Assembly (NCBI RefSeq): GCF_037975245.1
Contig: NC_092562.1
Coordinates: forward strand, 24,111,554 to 24,175,553
Reading direction: 5' to 3'
Length of the DNA: 64,000 nt
Origin: Apostichopus japonicus
Taxonomy: Eukaryota > Echinodermata > Holothuroidea > Aspidochirotida > Stichopodidae
Under the pieces are notes generated by a model. The model was not told the DNA's origin and searched no databases. It worked only from the letters and a program-made list of their open reading frames with translations. Every line of letters begins with the position of its first letter. Within the stretch, counting starts at the first letter, position 1. Shown piece after piece: positions 1-11,779 of the stretch. The position numbers and the translations under genes were made by a program.

Positions 1-545
1 CTGATCCTCTCTTTCAGTAGCTTCTTGGTCCCCTCCCACATTAGCTCCCTTGTCCTTTAGCATACCAGCACACTGCTCCCCTCTTACAGTACCACCCTGA
101 TCCTCTCTTTCAGTAGCTCCTTGGTCCCCTCCCACAATAGCTCCCCTGTCCTTTAGCACACCAGCACACTGCTCCCCTCTTACAGAACCACCCTGATCCT
201 CTCCATCACTAGAATCCTGATCCTCTCTTTCAGTAGCTTCTTGGTCCCCTCCCACATTAGCTCCCTTGTCCTTTAGCACACCAGCACACTGCTCCCCTCT
301 TACAGAACCACCCTGATCCTCTCCATCACTAGAATCCTGATCCTCTCTTTCAGTAGCTTCTTGGTCCCCTCCCACATTAGCTCCCCGTCCTTTAGCACAC
401 CAGCACACTGCTCCCCTCTTACAGTACCACCCTGATCCTCTCTTTCAGTAGCTCCTTGGTCCCCTCCCACACTAGCTCCCCTGTCCTTTAGCACACCAGC
501 ACACTGCTCCCCTCTTACAGTACCACCCTGATCCTCTCTTTCAGT
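1..545. repeat. Minisatellite, 96-bp unit, about 5.7 copies
   Basis: Units begin at 1, 97, 217, 337, 432 and 528, each starting CTGATCCTCTCTTTCAG. Two copies (from 193 and from 313) are preceded by an extra 24-bp block that is a diverged copy of the unit start. The copy from 337 is 95 bp, a 1-bp deletion near 385. Unit length and inserted block are both multiples of three, and the minus strand is open through copies 1 to about 384, giving a hydrophilic 32-residue repeat that runs off the left edge. I see no proof that it is translated; it may simply be an intronic VNTR. Confidence 0.9.
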
Positions 546-1420
546 GTTTCGTCGGTCGTTCTGACCGCTGGGAGCATATTTTCTCGCTCTAATTTTGCCG
601 TTTCCGAACCGTTTTTTGGTGGAGATTTCTTCTTTTTTTTGGGGGGGGGGGGGTCAAAGGCATATTGCCCGAATATCATACTTAAGACGTCACTGCCGCC
701 CGCCCCGCCCTCCGTCATGATACACTTGAACATATACAGTGGCGTAGGAAGATAGTTGCAGTGGCGGCGCCAGACTTAAAGATTTGGAGGGGCGGGGAGG
801 GGGGCATGCCGGAATTTGGGGGCAAAGTCCCAGCAGATGAAATTTTGAAAAGCAAAAGACGATCATATAGACGAGAAGTTAAAGCTTCCTATCGCACCAT
901 AAAAAAATTACCCTATTACCACTTTTGAAAAAACGTATTTATTTATCGAAAGTGGACATTATGTTTTCAAAAGTGGTTATTTTTTCAAAACCTGTTTAAA
1001 TTTCTACTTTTGAAAAAACGTATTGATTTTTCAAAAGTAGTTAATTATTTTTTTCAAATATGGTTCGGTATTTTTTTCAAAAGTGGACATTATTTTTATC
1101 AAAAGTGGTTAGTTTTTCAAAACTGGTAATTTTTTTGTTCAAAAGTGGTTAATTTTTCAAAACCTGTTTTTTCAAAAGTAGTTTCAACACGCGACCATCG
1201 AAATCTGCCTTACCGTACCGGGACGGACGCCACACCATGTGTTACAGAAAATTACTTTTAAAAGCCTCTTTTCATACTTATATCTCGAATCCCTCTCAGA
1301 ATTGTTGATACTGGTTACAGTCAGTATGAAGACCAATATGTAACCAAAGTAGGTAAAAGTCAGAAGCTCAGGATTCCTCCAAGACTAATACGTCTTTCTT
1401 CTTCTTCTTTTCCTGATTGC
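546..1420. repeat. Repeat-derived spacer with hAT-like ends and a short TTTTCAAAAGTGG repeat field
   Basis: No gene is recognised. Two transposon-like heads lie close together: CAGTGGCGTAGGAAG at 737 and CAGTGGCGGCGCCAG at 759. They resemble the CAGGGGCG heads at 9615, 10157 and 58437. From about 915 to 1185 the word TTTTCAAAAGTGG and its reverse complement recur imperfectly many times. Around 633-655 there is a poly-T/poly-G tract. Confidence 0.55.
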
Positions 1421-1422
1421 AG

Positions 1423-1452
1423 ATATTCAAACAGTTCCTATGCCTACCAGTG
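1423..1452 (+). CDS. Membrane protein, juxtamembrane stalk exon (partial gene, 5' end outside window or unrecognised)
   Basis: A 30-bp exon preceded by a pyrimidine-rich tract and AG (1421-1422) and followed by GTGAGT. It is read in phase 1 and encodes IQTVPMPTS followed by a split Gly codon completed by the next exon. A second AG inside (1431-1434) would give a shorter exon in the same phase. It is supported mainly by its perfect phase match with the transmembrane exon at 2473. The extracellular domains it belongs to are not seen upstream, where only repeats occur. Confidence 0.55.
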
Positions 1453-2105
1453 GTGAGTATTTTCTTTAATATCAACTTGAAAAGACATTTTTCAAGTCAT
1501 TTCTAGCCTGCAAAAATAATTCACTTAAACAGTTCTGAAAAAAATGAATAACATCAAAATTTATTCCATTTTATGTAACCATTTATGTTATAGGAGTGGA
1601 GGGATTGCACTACGCGAAGATTTATAAACCAAATCTGTTCAATTTTAAAGGACGTTTATAACATGCTCTGCCTCCATCGCCCTCAATTCCATCTTTTCCA
1701 CCCTCGTCCCTTCTATTAGTAAACCTCTCGTGATACAACTGTTGTCATAATCGCAATTGCTCCTTCTTTGAAAACATCCCCAATCACATAAAACTCTTAA
1801 CTTGCTTCTGTTTAACCATTCAAAACCTTTTGAAATATATTGTTCCAGCAAGATTGACGTTTAACATGTAACACTACATATTTATATTCTCGATTAAATG
1901 TTTTGAAAAGTTTTTGGTTATCATTATTCTAACTCATAGGTTTAATAATTATATTAGTTCCATTAATTTCTTTTTCTCCATTAATTCACTTTCAAAACGA
2001 AAAAAGTCATATATATATATATATACGTACTATATGTACCTTAGGTCGACAGTTTATGGTAAAAAAGTGTACCTTAGGTCGACAGTGTATACATATCTAT
2101 ATTGA

Positions 2106-2111
2106 TATATA

Positions 2112-2184
<73 letters not shown>

Positions 2185-2240
2185 GTACTATATGTAGACA
2201 GTTATCGGCAGTTTATGGTAAAAAAGTATGTATATATATA

Positions 2241-2315
<75 letters not shown>

Positions 2316-2339
2316 GTATATATACATATATATAACATA

Positions 2340-2390
<51 letters not shown>

Positions 2391-2396
2391 CCTGTT
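2106..2396. repeat. TA microsatellite block
   Basis: Several hundred bases dominated by (TA)n with islands around 2190-2235. A short segment (TACGTACTATATGTA...CAGTTTATGGTAAAAAAG) occurs before and within the block (about 2025-2070 and 2184-2226), a local duplication. Lies in the intron before the transmembrane exon. Confidence 0.95.
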
Positions 2397-2472
2397 TAAA
2401 GGTAAGGTATGTTCTTGTGTGTATATAGTTCCGGTAATTTCTTAACTCCTGTAACTTTTTCTTTACTCATAG

Positions 2473-2563
2473 GGACAAGTTTTTGGATAATAACTGTCGC
2501 AGTTGTAGCTATACTGTTGCTAGTTCTTGGGTCTGTGGGCTTACTCTGGTACCGCTCAGGAAG
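2473..2563 (+). CDS. Membrane protein, transmembrane exon
   Basis: The 91-bp exon begins after TTTACTCATAG and ends at a GTAAAT donor. In phase 1 it encodes TSFWIITVAVVAILLLVLG and then SVGLLWYRSG: about 23 uninterrupted hydrophobic residues followed by a basic stop-transfer segment (WYRSGR). This is a type I membrane anchor. Its 5' split Gly codon is completed from 1452 and its 3' split Arg codon (AG|A) from 2909, so the reading frame is continuous across three exons. Confidence 0.75.
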
Positions 2564-2908
2564 GTAAATCTTATTTATAATTAAAAATATGCACAGTACC
2601 CGCAGTTAAAACCGATGCTTAATTATAAATATATTAATGTTTGAGCAGCGAATGAAAGGATTTAACTGTGCATAAAGAAATCAAAATATATTTGCCTATC
2701 TTATAAAATAGTTACAAATCAGAGGCTTGAATGTAAACTATGTAAGTTTAATTAATATTGGAAACCATTCAATGAATCGATGACGAAAACAGAGTTGGAC
2801 AAGCATAATCAAAGTGATTTTACTTCAAAATTTCCTTTATCAGAAAGAACGTTTTATTCCAATGAAAACCCAAGAACTCTTCAAATATTTTCTGCGTTTG
2901 TTTTACAG

Positions 2909-3257
2909 ACAAAAGGGAGGAGTGGCTCGTCCTGATAAACCAGAGAATAACGGAACTGACGTCAGAGGGAATCAATTGGTCAATCACCATGGTGATGTAA
3001 ATAACGAAATGGTGTTTGGTGACCCTATATATTACAGTGTAGAAGATGGAGAAGTGAAAATACCAACATATGCTCTGCCTGATCAGGAAATGTTTAACAA
3101 TCGTGATAGTTATGAACCCGAGGCTTCGATGAGAGACGAACACGAATATTCCAAAACAATATTCACTGAAAAGAAAGAGGCAGTTGTATTCTGTGACAGA
3201 GGGCCTCAGTATATAAACTACAAAATCACCGGGCATACCGCTATAAAGAAAGCTTAA
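2909..3257 (+). CDS. Membrane protein, cytoplasmic tail exon with seven tyrosines, 3' end of gene
   Basis: The exon starts after TTTTACAG, continues the frame of the transmembrane exon and ends at TAA (3255-3257). It encodes about 115 residues, hydrophilic and acidic, with no kinase or other catalytic domain. Tyrosines fall in IYYSVED, PTYALPD, DSYEPEA, HEYSKTI and PQYINYKI. YIN fits the Grb2-type SH2 ligand pattern YxN (established motif); binding itself is inference. The tail suggests a signalling or adaptor-recruiting receptor without its own kinase. The native 3' UTR seems interrupted: a TTAA transposon begins 31 bases after the stop. The family is not identified. It may be the end of a paralogue of the FReD/Tie-like gene downstream, which uses the same phase-1 exon logic. 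Confidence 0.7.
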
Positions 3258-3287
3258 CTTGGTATTAGGAAACCAGGGCGCAGGTCT

Positions 3288-6200
3288 TTAAAGGTCAAGT
3301 GACACGTAACACATTTCCTTCAAACTTACACAAATTGAAAAGCTACATATCAAAACCCTATATTCCAAATTTGGAGTTCCAGAATTGTTTCTTTGCTGTT
3401 TTAATTAAGTTAATAACCAAGCTAATTCCGAAAGATAATGACGTCACGGGGGGAACCGCCAATGTTACCAAAACTAAGTATGCCTAATATGCTAACCGAG
3501 ATCAAAGCCGTAAACAATACGTCACGAACAGTAAACAAAATATCAGATGAGAATGGGTGCACAACAGTACGAGAAAGTTTCGTGTTCGTCAAACACTGTA
3601 TACAGCGATAGCTTAGTACCAGTGCACTCAGCCAGCCTAGCTGCCTATAAGTAAAGATTGGCTTGGACCTTCGAGCGAATCTTATGTGTGCAGTGCGCCC
3701 TTCACCAGTTAAAGTTTCGATTCCTATCGCCTATCCGCGCAACTTGGACTTGGAACACCAACAGCTCGCCGTCTACAAGACAATGCCGTTCCTTCTCTAT
3801 TTGGAGAAAGTATCTTCAAATCTCGAGGAGATATACAAACAAGTAGACCAGTAGTTGCGAAGCTGGATCGGAAAAGAGTAAGTGTATTTTCTGGCCTAGG
3901 CCTACTACAACAATGACTAACTTGGTATTATTACTATCTGACAGTAGGCTAATTCTTATAATTTCGTTCAGTTAGTTAGGCCCTAAATTAGGTACGGCGA
4001 CGATAAAGTTAGGCGTAGGCTAGGGCTATATTAACTTTCATTTTGTGGTACATCATGAAAAATCCAGAATAACAAGCATAAGATGTTTACATGTCATTTT
4101 GCCCAATATTATAATGTGCTCCCACCTATCTATATACTCAGAGTCATAGCTCATATGTTTCACAGTAAATGACATCCTTATATTTTGCCATTTTTGTTGG
4201 TAGGGCTGCAATTTTTGTTGCAAGAGAAAACGCTTGTGACAGGTACTTTCAAACATATCAAACTGCTTTCTTAAATGAACTTTCATAACTACCTTGTTAT
4301 TTTCTTTCCCAATTTTCAATACTTAGATTAATCTAGAAGCTGTTCCCCAACCAACTGCAGTGAAAATAAAGGCAGGATTCTGCAGAATGTACATCTCCAT
4401 CTAAAGGTAGCATGATCTTATAGACATGTGCTTGATATTACCGAAAAACAGTTGGGAAATGGGGGAGGGGAGGGTGGTGACAGGTATTAAAGATTTAAGT
4501 AGTCAGTTTTGAACGGGATACAAGGAATCTCACCAGTAAAACATTGAGGCATGTATATGGGGGGGCAAGCTACCAGACAAAAAGGAGGCAGGGGGGTTGG
4601 GGGGAGAAAATGTGGTAGAGAAGTGTAAGCTAGGGTAATACAAGGAAGAATGGAAAACTTTCATACATCTATAGAGTATTCTATAGCAGAAGTGAGTACA
4701 GGGGCCAAAATTTTAGAAACAGTACTCGTTGAAAGCAAAATAGCAATTAAAACTGCACATCGGGCAGGCTGACTAGGGGATAATATACATTGTATTTTAT
4801 CCATCATGTCCGCCTGCCTGACGAGAGTGGTTGAGGAGGCTATACCTGATGGCTTCACAGGAAAATATAACGGCTACAGCTATAGTTACTGAGAGAAGGG
4901 AGATTACATTGTAGTTATACTATATGAAACCAAGCTGAAGTCATTTGCAATGCTCATGGTGTGAATGGCCCATATTTTTGCAGCCACATAAAGCAGGAGG
5001 ATATGCTCTCCTTCAGAAAAGATAAGTGAACTATCTAGGCAGCTGACCCCTGTCCAAGAGCAGCCTACTGTATGTGTGTGGTATAATAAGCGTTTATTCT
5101 AATTTTCAGTGAATGTAACACATGTAGAAGTCCAGTGTTCACTGGTCCTCCTACCACCATTGAAGTTGCTGACTGGACCAACAGAGACAAGAACACCATC
5201 AAAGCAACCAGGGCCATCTCACAGTGGCGATGATAGTCCGTCTGCTGCTGTGGCATCCACATCGGGATAAACCGAAAAACCGCCAGGTAGTCCGGACTAC
5301 ACTCCATCAGTTAACTCATCTGAACATGACAAAGATGACCCTTCAAGGTAATTTTCAAGATTGATAGTAGATTAGTCTGGAAAATCAATTGGTGCCATAA
5401 CTTTCTCGAAAGAGGATCATTATTAATTTTGACACCAACACTGTGGGGCAGTCTGGAATGTGTGGTGAGGCCATCAGTCTTTACTTCAATTAGCATATAC
5501 ATACTGTATCTGGTAGAGTTGTCACAGCTGTATGTGAACAAGAAATAAAGGCACAAACAAGTAGTTGGATTTAACAGAGTATATTATATCTTCACTTGGC
5601 TGGATATCTGCTACTGAATACAAATGATGAAAGTTGCATCTTGTACACTCTTTTACCATGGATTACAAGAGGATGGGACAGGATGTTACTCTGGCCACAT
5701 GTTTACTTTACTACATAAACAGTGGTTAAGCTACTGAGACAATGACCACACATCCTGCTGAAGATTACATAATCCATAATATTATGTGCACAAACAGGTG
5801 TAGGGTTTTTGTTGTAATCAGTAAAAAATATATTGGAATTGTTCAGACACAAGTTGTCAGGTAAAACCTGACCCATGTATCCACACCAATTGAGGTGTAC
5901 TCAGCTGTCGCCTTAGTTGGGCATCCAAAGACTTGACCGACAACTGTGCCAGGCCTATTGACCGAAATGGAGTGATTGGAATGCCTCTATCTAAATGGTA
6001 TGTTTTTATGAACTATTATTATATTATTCTTCATATCTTTACTATTCTACAGATTATGTATGGGAACTTCTTGACTGCTTGCAACCACTTCTGCAGAAGT
6101 GGAACTCTGGGAGAGGAGTGTCCTGTTCCTGTCAGAAAAGAGCCCCCACCCCTTGCAAGCTGACTTACTATTTGTATGCAACTTTGGTGTTTCAAACATG

Positions 6201-9133
6201 TTGCCAATTTTTTGTTTTTCTCGAAAAGAATTGACAGCAATTTGCTGTTTGTTCCCCTCATGGGATAAAATGTGATTTTTTTTATCTCATTTATGATCAA
6301 GTAACCTTGATATTCCATGGATTAATGAACAATTTCAGATTGATTCTCATTACACTTTTATTAAAATGAAAGCCTAAGCTCTCCAGATCCCATTGACATA
6401 GTGGCTTAGGGTACTTTATTCAAACTATTCTTCTATTTTAACCTAGTATATTTGAGATTTCAATCATCCAGATTTTGTTGGCAGGCTACTAGAAGTGACA
6501 GCTTTGCTTACAAGAGAGAATACATACAAAAAATTAACTTGAGTTTTTATTATTTATTACTGTTATGTACTTCCCAAACTTGAAAATGTAAAATTTCATC
6601 CAAGGTTGTAGTTAATACCATGAACCAGAAAAATGTAAGCTGGAATTCCAAAATGTTCACCATTCAGCCACAAAACAGACAGGACTGAACCATGTTTCTA
6701 TAAAACTTTGCAGAAATGATACTATGACTTGGCATAAACAGTCCACATTCTCACAGTCTTGATAATTTAAATCCTTCATACTGTTCAGATGGTAAAGCTT
6801 CTCTAATCCTCCTTACTGCATATGATGGGAGAACAACACAAATCTCCTTCCCTAAAAACTGCTAGCTCATCCGTGCAAGTTGTCTGTATGCTGTGTGTCT
6901 GTATTTCCTGTAAAATAATCATATGAAAACCAGCTATAAAAGATGAAGACACACAAAAGCTTGGTAGCCATCTGGGGACGTCAATTTTAAAATAAATATC
7001 TATATGATTTCCAGAATTTGCTTGGCCCCTAAATCTGCCTCCCCTAAAGTAAGCCTAGCTATGCCATTTATGCAAACTGATCATTGTATCTCGGGGACTA
7101 AAATTTGTAAATGGATCGTGCACAAGCATGGTGGACATTTTTTGTGTGGCATTTGGTTCCATGGCTCAGTGTTAATGACTACTATGTCAGTCAGCATGAT
7201 AAGGGTTAACCTCAAGGGCATTACACCAGGTTTGGGACAAAATGACCTAATCAGAAGCAGGTTTTGAACATGGTGCACAAATTTTCTTGATCAAATCTAT
7301 ATCTTAATGTTATTCCTTTCACAACGAAACAAAACTAAACTATGAATACACCCTCTGTATTGTTACATCTTTCAACAGCAGGTCAGAGCAATGAATAAAG
7401 GTATACAACAAAAATAATGTATTCTATACTTACTCTTGGATCCTGTTGTCCTGTGCACGTCCACCATACTGTTGACGGTACATGTAGTAGGCTGTCTGAA
7501 GAAACAATGGGTTCAGGCACATAGCTTCAAAACCTGGGTGTAAGGTGATGCATGCAGCACCTTCTTCATCCATCACAGTCCTTACTTATCTATTTCGCTG
7601 CAGCATCTACACTCCCTTGCTATAGGCATCACAGCACATTGGCCACAATGACACCTGTAAACAATACAAACCAGCTCAAATAATAAAGAGCCAATTCAAT
7701 GACTTCATACCAACCTCAATTATTGGGGCATACTGTACTAACATGTCAAAATAGAAAAGGGGCACCTCTGAAGGGCAATCTACTGTTGAAGCTCCTTACA
7801 AGTAACATCACTAGTAAGGAGGGGGTAGCCTCTTCTTAGAAGTCTTGCCTCTGTTGGGACAATGCTGCAAAGGAAAATAAAACTGGCCGATGTTGCCTCG
7901 TTTCCAACTCTTTCCCACTTCTGAATCCATTCCCTAGATTGAGAAAATCTGGTTATGAAATTAGCTCAAGCGGAAATGACAAAAAGCTGGTGTTAGGTGC
8001 CACCTTCTCCCTCCCCCACCCTTTCCCTGATTTGTGGTAACTTCACTAATTTGCCACTAGGCCTACAACTGCTAGGAAATTAATAATAGGCCACCTCTGA
8101 ATTTGATGTGCACTCTTCCAATTGGCTCCTTCAATCTACTAACCAAATGAAATATGTCTGTGTGACATGTTCCTGGGGCATGTGCTGCCACAACTTTTAA
8201 GGAAAATAGTAACTTCCTTAACTCAACTCGACCGCACATTCATGTTAATTTTGCTGCCCCATCAATAAATTGGCTAGCTAAGTGTATGAGCAAAGTTAGG
8301 AAACATTTATCGGTTCTAGGCCTAACTAGTGACACAACTATCCTATATACAGTATAGTACGCTTGGCGTATCGTTACCGTTATATTCCGTCAAGACGATC
8401 AATTTCGACATCGCTGTCCGATCCCGCTTCCTCTTCGCTGGTCTCCGTTTAGAACATGTAGGGAAAAACTTCCCCAACGAACGTCCACCATGGCCTCCAT
8501 TACCCTTACTTCTTTGTCGTTCTTATCTAAATACTGTGTGTCAATGCCACCGGCAGCCATTTCGCGATATGTATAAGCTACGCTGTGCTGTGTATATATG
8601 CGTACTACAGTGCGTGTATAGAAACTGTATGTGGTATAGCAATAAGCAGTTCCAAGCAACGATATCATGCACTTTCGACTTGGTAAACAAATGACGTCAT
8701 TTGTTTTCGGCCTTCCCTGAACGAGTCAATCTAGCCGATTTTTGAGGAGTTTATGTTGCTTGACAGGAAGAAAATGCAAGGAATTTATGAAAAAAGAAGT
8801 CAATGGATGTTTTGTTTGATGTCTTATGTATCAATGTGTGATTTTTCATCTTAATCCAAATCTTAACTTTCTTGTAACAGACTGCTGAAAAAGGTAATAT
8901 TTTCGAGAGGTTTGAGATTTCTCCATACCCAATGCACTGCGCAGAACATATACAGTTTGCACTCTTCTGCGCTCCCCCCGTGACGTCACTGAATCTATTA
9001 CGTAATAGTACTTTTTACGGATTTCTACCCCTTTGGAGAAGGAAAAAAATCGCGGTGTTGGGTTTTTGTTAATGTAAGAATTGTTAAGTTTAATATTATG
9101 TAAAGTCAAGTCTACGTGTCGCTTGACCTTTAA
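3288..9133. mobile_element. DNA transposon with TTAA target site, T2/Kolobok-like
   Basis: The left end reads TTAAAGGTCAAGTGACACGTA (3288-3308) and the right end (9113-9133) is its inverse with one mismatch. TTAA at each outer edge is the likely 4-bp target-site duplication. TTAA plus an AGG start matches the T2/Kolobok type known from frog and invertebrate genomes; piggyBac also uses TTAA but usually starts CCC. The 5.8-kb interior has no long intact transposase frame, only short exon-like pieces (for example 5110-5347), so it is decayed or has introns I cannot join. It sits 31 bp after the stop codon of the receptor-tail gene. Confidence 0.65.
5110..5347 (+). pseudogene. Possible decayed exon inside the TTAA transposon
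   Basis: Bounded by TTTTCAG and a GGTAAT donor. One frame has a Ser/Pro/Gly-rich acidic stretch (SHSGDDSPSAAVASTSG, a stop at about 5270, then PDYTPSVNSSEHDKDDPS). A second frame starts with CNTCRSPVFTGP. Composition and splice-like borders suggest a former coding exon of the transposon. No domain recognised. Confidence 0.25.
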
Positions 9134-9609
9134 GGATCTCAGGATTTCCGTAGCCGAGTGTTATGAATTGGAGGCGTAGCGGTATTCCCAAGTATAAACA
9201 AAAATATATAAATTTGTTCACTCATATTGTAACGATTTTCCTCATAAATATTTTTTTCATTTTATTTTATAAGGTAAGATTAAAGACAAATTCTATAATT
9301 TCCTTTTCTTTTCAATTTCATGATATTAAATATAGGCCTATGTATATAATTTCGATTATGCGTCATGTTAGCCATGTCATTTTTTTGCAAGTTGTGATTG
9401 CTTGATGGTACACGCGGGCTATGTTATTCAAGGTCTTAAAGCTCAAAACTTCTGAAATTTACACAACCAGGTCGGTCAGTGTAAGAATATTCACATTTGA
9501 GTATAACTTAGTGGAATCCATTATTAAACGAGGATTGTGGAAAGGTGTATATATGTATAGAGTTTGATAACGAGCTTCCGGCAATCTATAGTGTTTTGTT
9601 AAGAAGTAC
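9134..9609. other. Spacer, nothing recognised
   Basis: AT-rich, no credible exon, RNA gene or repeat structure seen between the two transposons. Confidence 0.5.
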
Positions 9610-10086
9610 TGGTTCAGGGGCGGATCCAGGATTTTGAGAAAGGGGGGGCCGACATCCCGATGGTAGCACTTTAGTGATCTGCGTCCTGGGGGAGGGGTCT
9701 AGGGGGAGGGGCTCCCCTCCCCCTTGGAAATTTTTGGTTAATTGTGAGTGCTTGGATGCAAAATGGTGAAACATTTCGCCAAAAACTAGAAAAACCAGAA
9801 ACGTTGCAGACACGCTTTTTGTGCACACATTTTTGCTCGATAGACACATATTTAAGAATGCTCAACAGTGCATGTACAATGGATACACTATTATTGCGTC
9901 GATTCGTTTTTTCTTTTGCGCGAAAATTATGACGCCAGATTCACCCTAAGAAAAAACATAAAACAAGATATGTTCAATGAGATAATTATGATATACTTAT
10001 TAATGAAATGGGGGTGTAGGCGGTTTTACACTATCTAACGCACGTAGTCGCCAAGAACCTGTAGTAGTATTTTTAAGGGAGGGCCT

Positions 10087-10154
10087 GATAATAAGCGGAA
10101 ACGGATCACCGACCGAAAATATATCGGAATTTGTGGATTATTTCTTGCTTCCTA
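10087..10154 (+). pseudogene. Fragment of Penelope-type reverse transcriptase
   Basis: About 22 codons encode IISGNGSPTENISEFVDYF and LLP, the signature seen in the Penelope RT at 16291-16767 of this window (IISGNGSPTEKISLFVDHF). It stops sharply at a transposon head (10157). It is a captured scrap, not a functional gene. Confidence 0.7.
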
Positions 10155-11716
10155 TTCAGGGGCGTAGCGAAGGTTTTTTTGTTGGGGGGGGGGGTGTGTG
10201 TGTGGAGAATTTGATTTGCCGACGGATCTGGAAGTGGTGACTGAAATGGGGGAGGGGTCTAAGGGGAGGGGGTGTCCCTTCCCCTTTGGAAAATTTTTAG
10301 TTTTGAAACGTCCTTAGATGCAATCTGGTGCATATTTTAAGTCAAATTTGGCACCGTAGAATTTCCATTTCGATATTATTTTGATGGCAGTCGGCAGAAG
10401 AAGAATTAATTGGGACCAATTATCGAACTGTGTTTTCTCTTTCACCGATCGTTGAAATAGTGAAACTTCGTGATGAAAATGTTCAGAAAACTTTCCGGTA
10501 ATGAGAAATAACAACATTCATTGATATACAAGCGAGAAACGTTAAAAATTGTGAGCCGTGTCCTTAAGTTTTCCATGGAGAACGAATGACATCTGAGATG
10601 ACGTCATTCTGAACAGAGGATAATAACAACACGTTGTCACACGATAGCACGACTCATGGGCTACGGCCTATACGGAAGCCTTTAATTCCATTTCTTTCAC
10701 TGAGTTGCCGGCGATTCTGGCACTCGTCTAGCTGAGCCTGGCTACAGTAGCTATACTGACGGCCGTGACATTATCAGTTATTTGCCGAGAGGTTTTTAAC
10801 TTGCAGGCGTCGGGTGATTGGATTGGTGAATGAGTTTATCAGATGAAGAACTGGAAAATCGAAATAACCGATAAAGAAGCTCCCGTTCTCCTTTTCTCTA
10901 TTCAGCTTTCCTTCTTTCTTCCCCTTCCGCTCTCTTCACCTTTTCTCCTTTTGCCGACAGACCCAAAATTTGCCGACAGCGACCAAATTATTATATATAA
11001 TATAATAAATCAAAAAATAAAACCAAAATCTCAAAGGTTTACTTGTTAACTCAAGGTTTCATACTAACGAAGAATCAGCTGACTCTCAAGGTTCACACGA
11101 AGCTCTTTTAGATGCTCTTATAGCTGCATTATGAGCCCATAAAAACTCGTACACAGAAAATAGATGCATTTTGAGAACGAGACGCCCAGCCCGAATATAA
11201 AATATTCAAAGGCTACTACTGATGAAGCTCCTATAAAGTTTGAGAGCAGAAACCGGTCTAGTTGGTCATAAGAACCTACACTAGTCTCTCCTACTATTAA
11301 CAGTACACTCAATTCACCTAATAGGTGCAATTATGCTTCACCACGAGGAGCATGCTATAAGTTCATGTTCCTTGGGCCCTCCCTTAAAAATACTTCAGGT
11401 TCTTGGCGACTACGTTGCGTTAGATAGTGTAAAACCGCCTACACCCCGTTTCATTCAGATAATTATGATATACTTGCTAACTGTGCATTGATTTTCCCTG
11501 ACAGTAATAGTCAGCACTATAGTACTGAGCCGTATCTAATTAATACGTGATGTCGCGTAGGCCTGGTAATTGCCTTAGTTTCAAATTTGGAATAAAAACG
11601 ATCGCGTTTCAGGGAAGAACAGCTGGATATATATTAGGCTTTTCTTTCACCAAGTTATGCCTGTTAGGAATTTAAAGTACTCCCACATAAAAAACGCAAC
11701 TGATTTCCAAAAAGGG

Positions 11717-11750
11717 GGGGCCGGGGCCGGGGCCGGGGCCGGGGCCGGGT
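11717..11750. repeat. GGGGCC hexanucleotide repeat
   Basis: About five units of GGGGCC between a poly-G tract and the right terminus of the 9615-11774 element. Such runs can form G-quadruplexes (established chemistry); a role here is not shown. Confidence 0.9.
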
Positions 11751-11779
11751 CGGCCCCCCCTGGATCCGCCCCTGTGGTT

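Larger units (their letters stand above)
9615..11774. mobile_element. Composite element with CAGGGGCGGATCCAGG ends and TGGTT duplication
   Basis: The left end CAGGGGCGGATCCAGG (9615) and the right end, its reverse complement (to 11774), are flanked by the same 5-mer TGGTT (9610-9614 and 11775-11779). CAGNGGCG ends are typical of hAT-like elements, but those normally give 8-bp duplications, so the class is uncertain. A second head CAGGGGCGTAGCGAAGG lies inside at 10157. An inner inverted repeat of about 100 bp pairs 9980-10084 with 11375-11476. The interior has no transposase frame, so this is non-autonomous or composite. Confidence 0.6.

Noticed and set aside
2215-2445. Long Tyr/Ile repeat ORF over the TA microsatellite
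   Set aside because: Alternating TA gives TAT/ATA codons with no stops in any frame; it is not coding.
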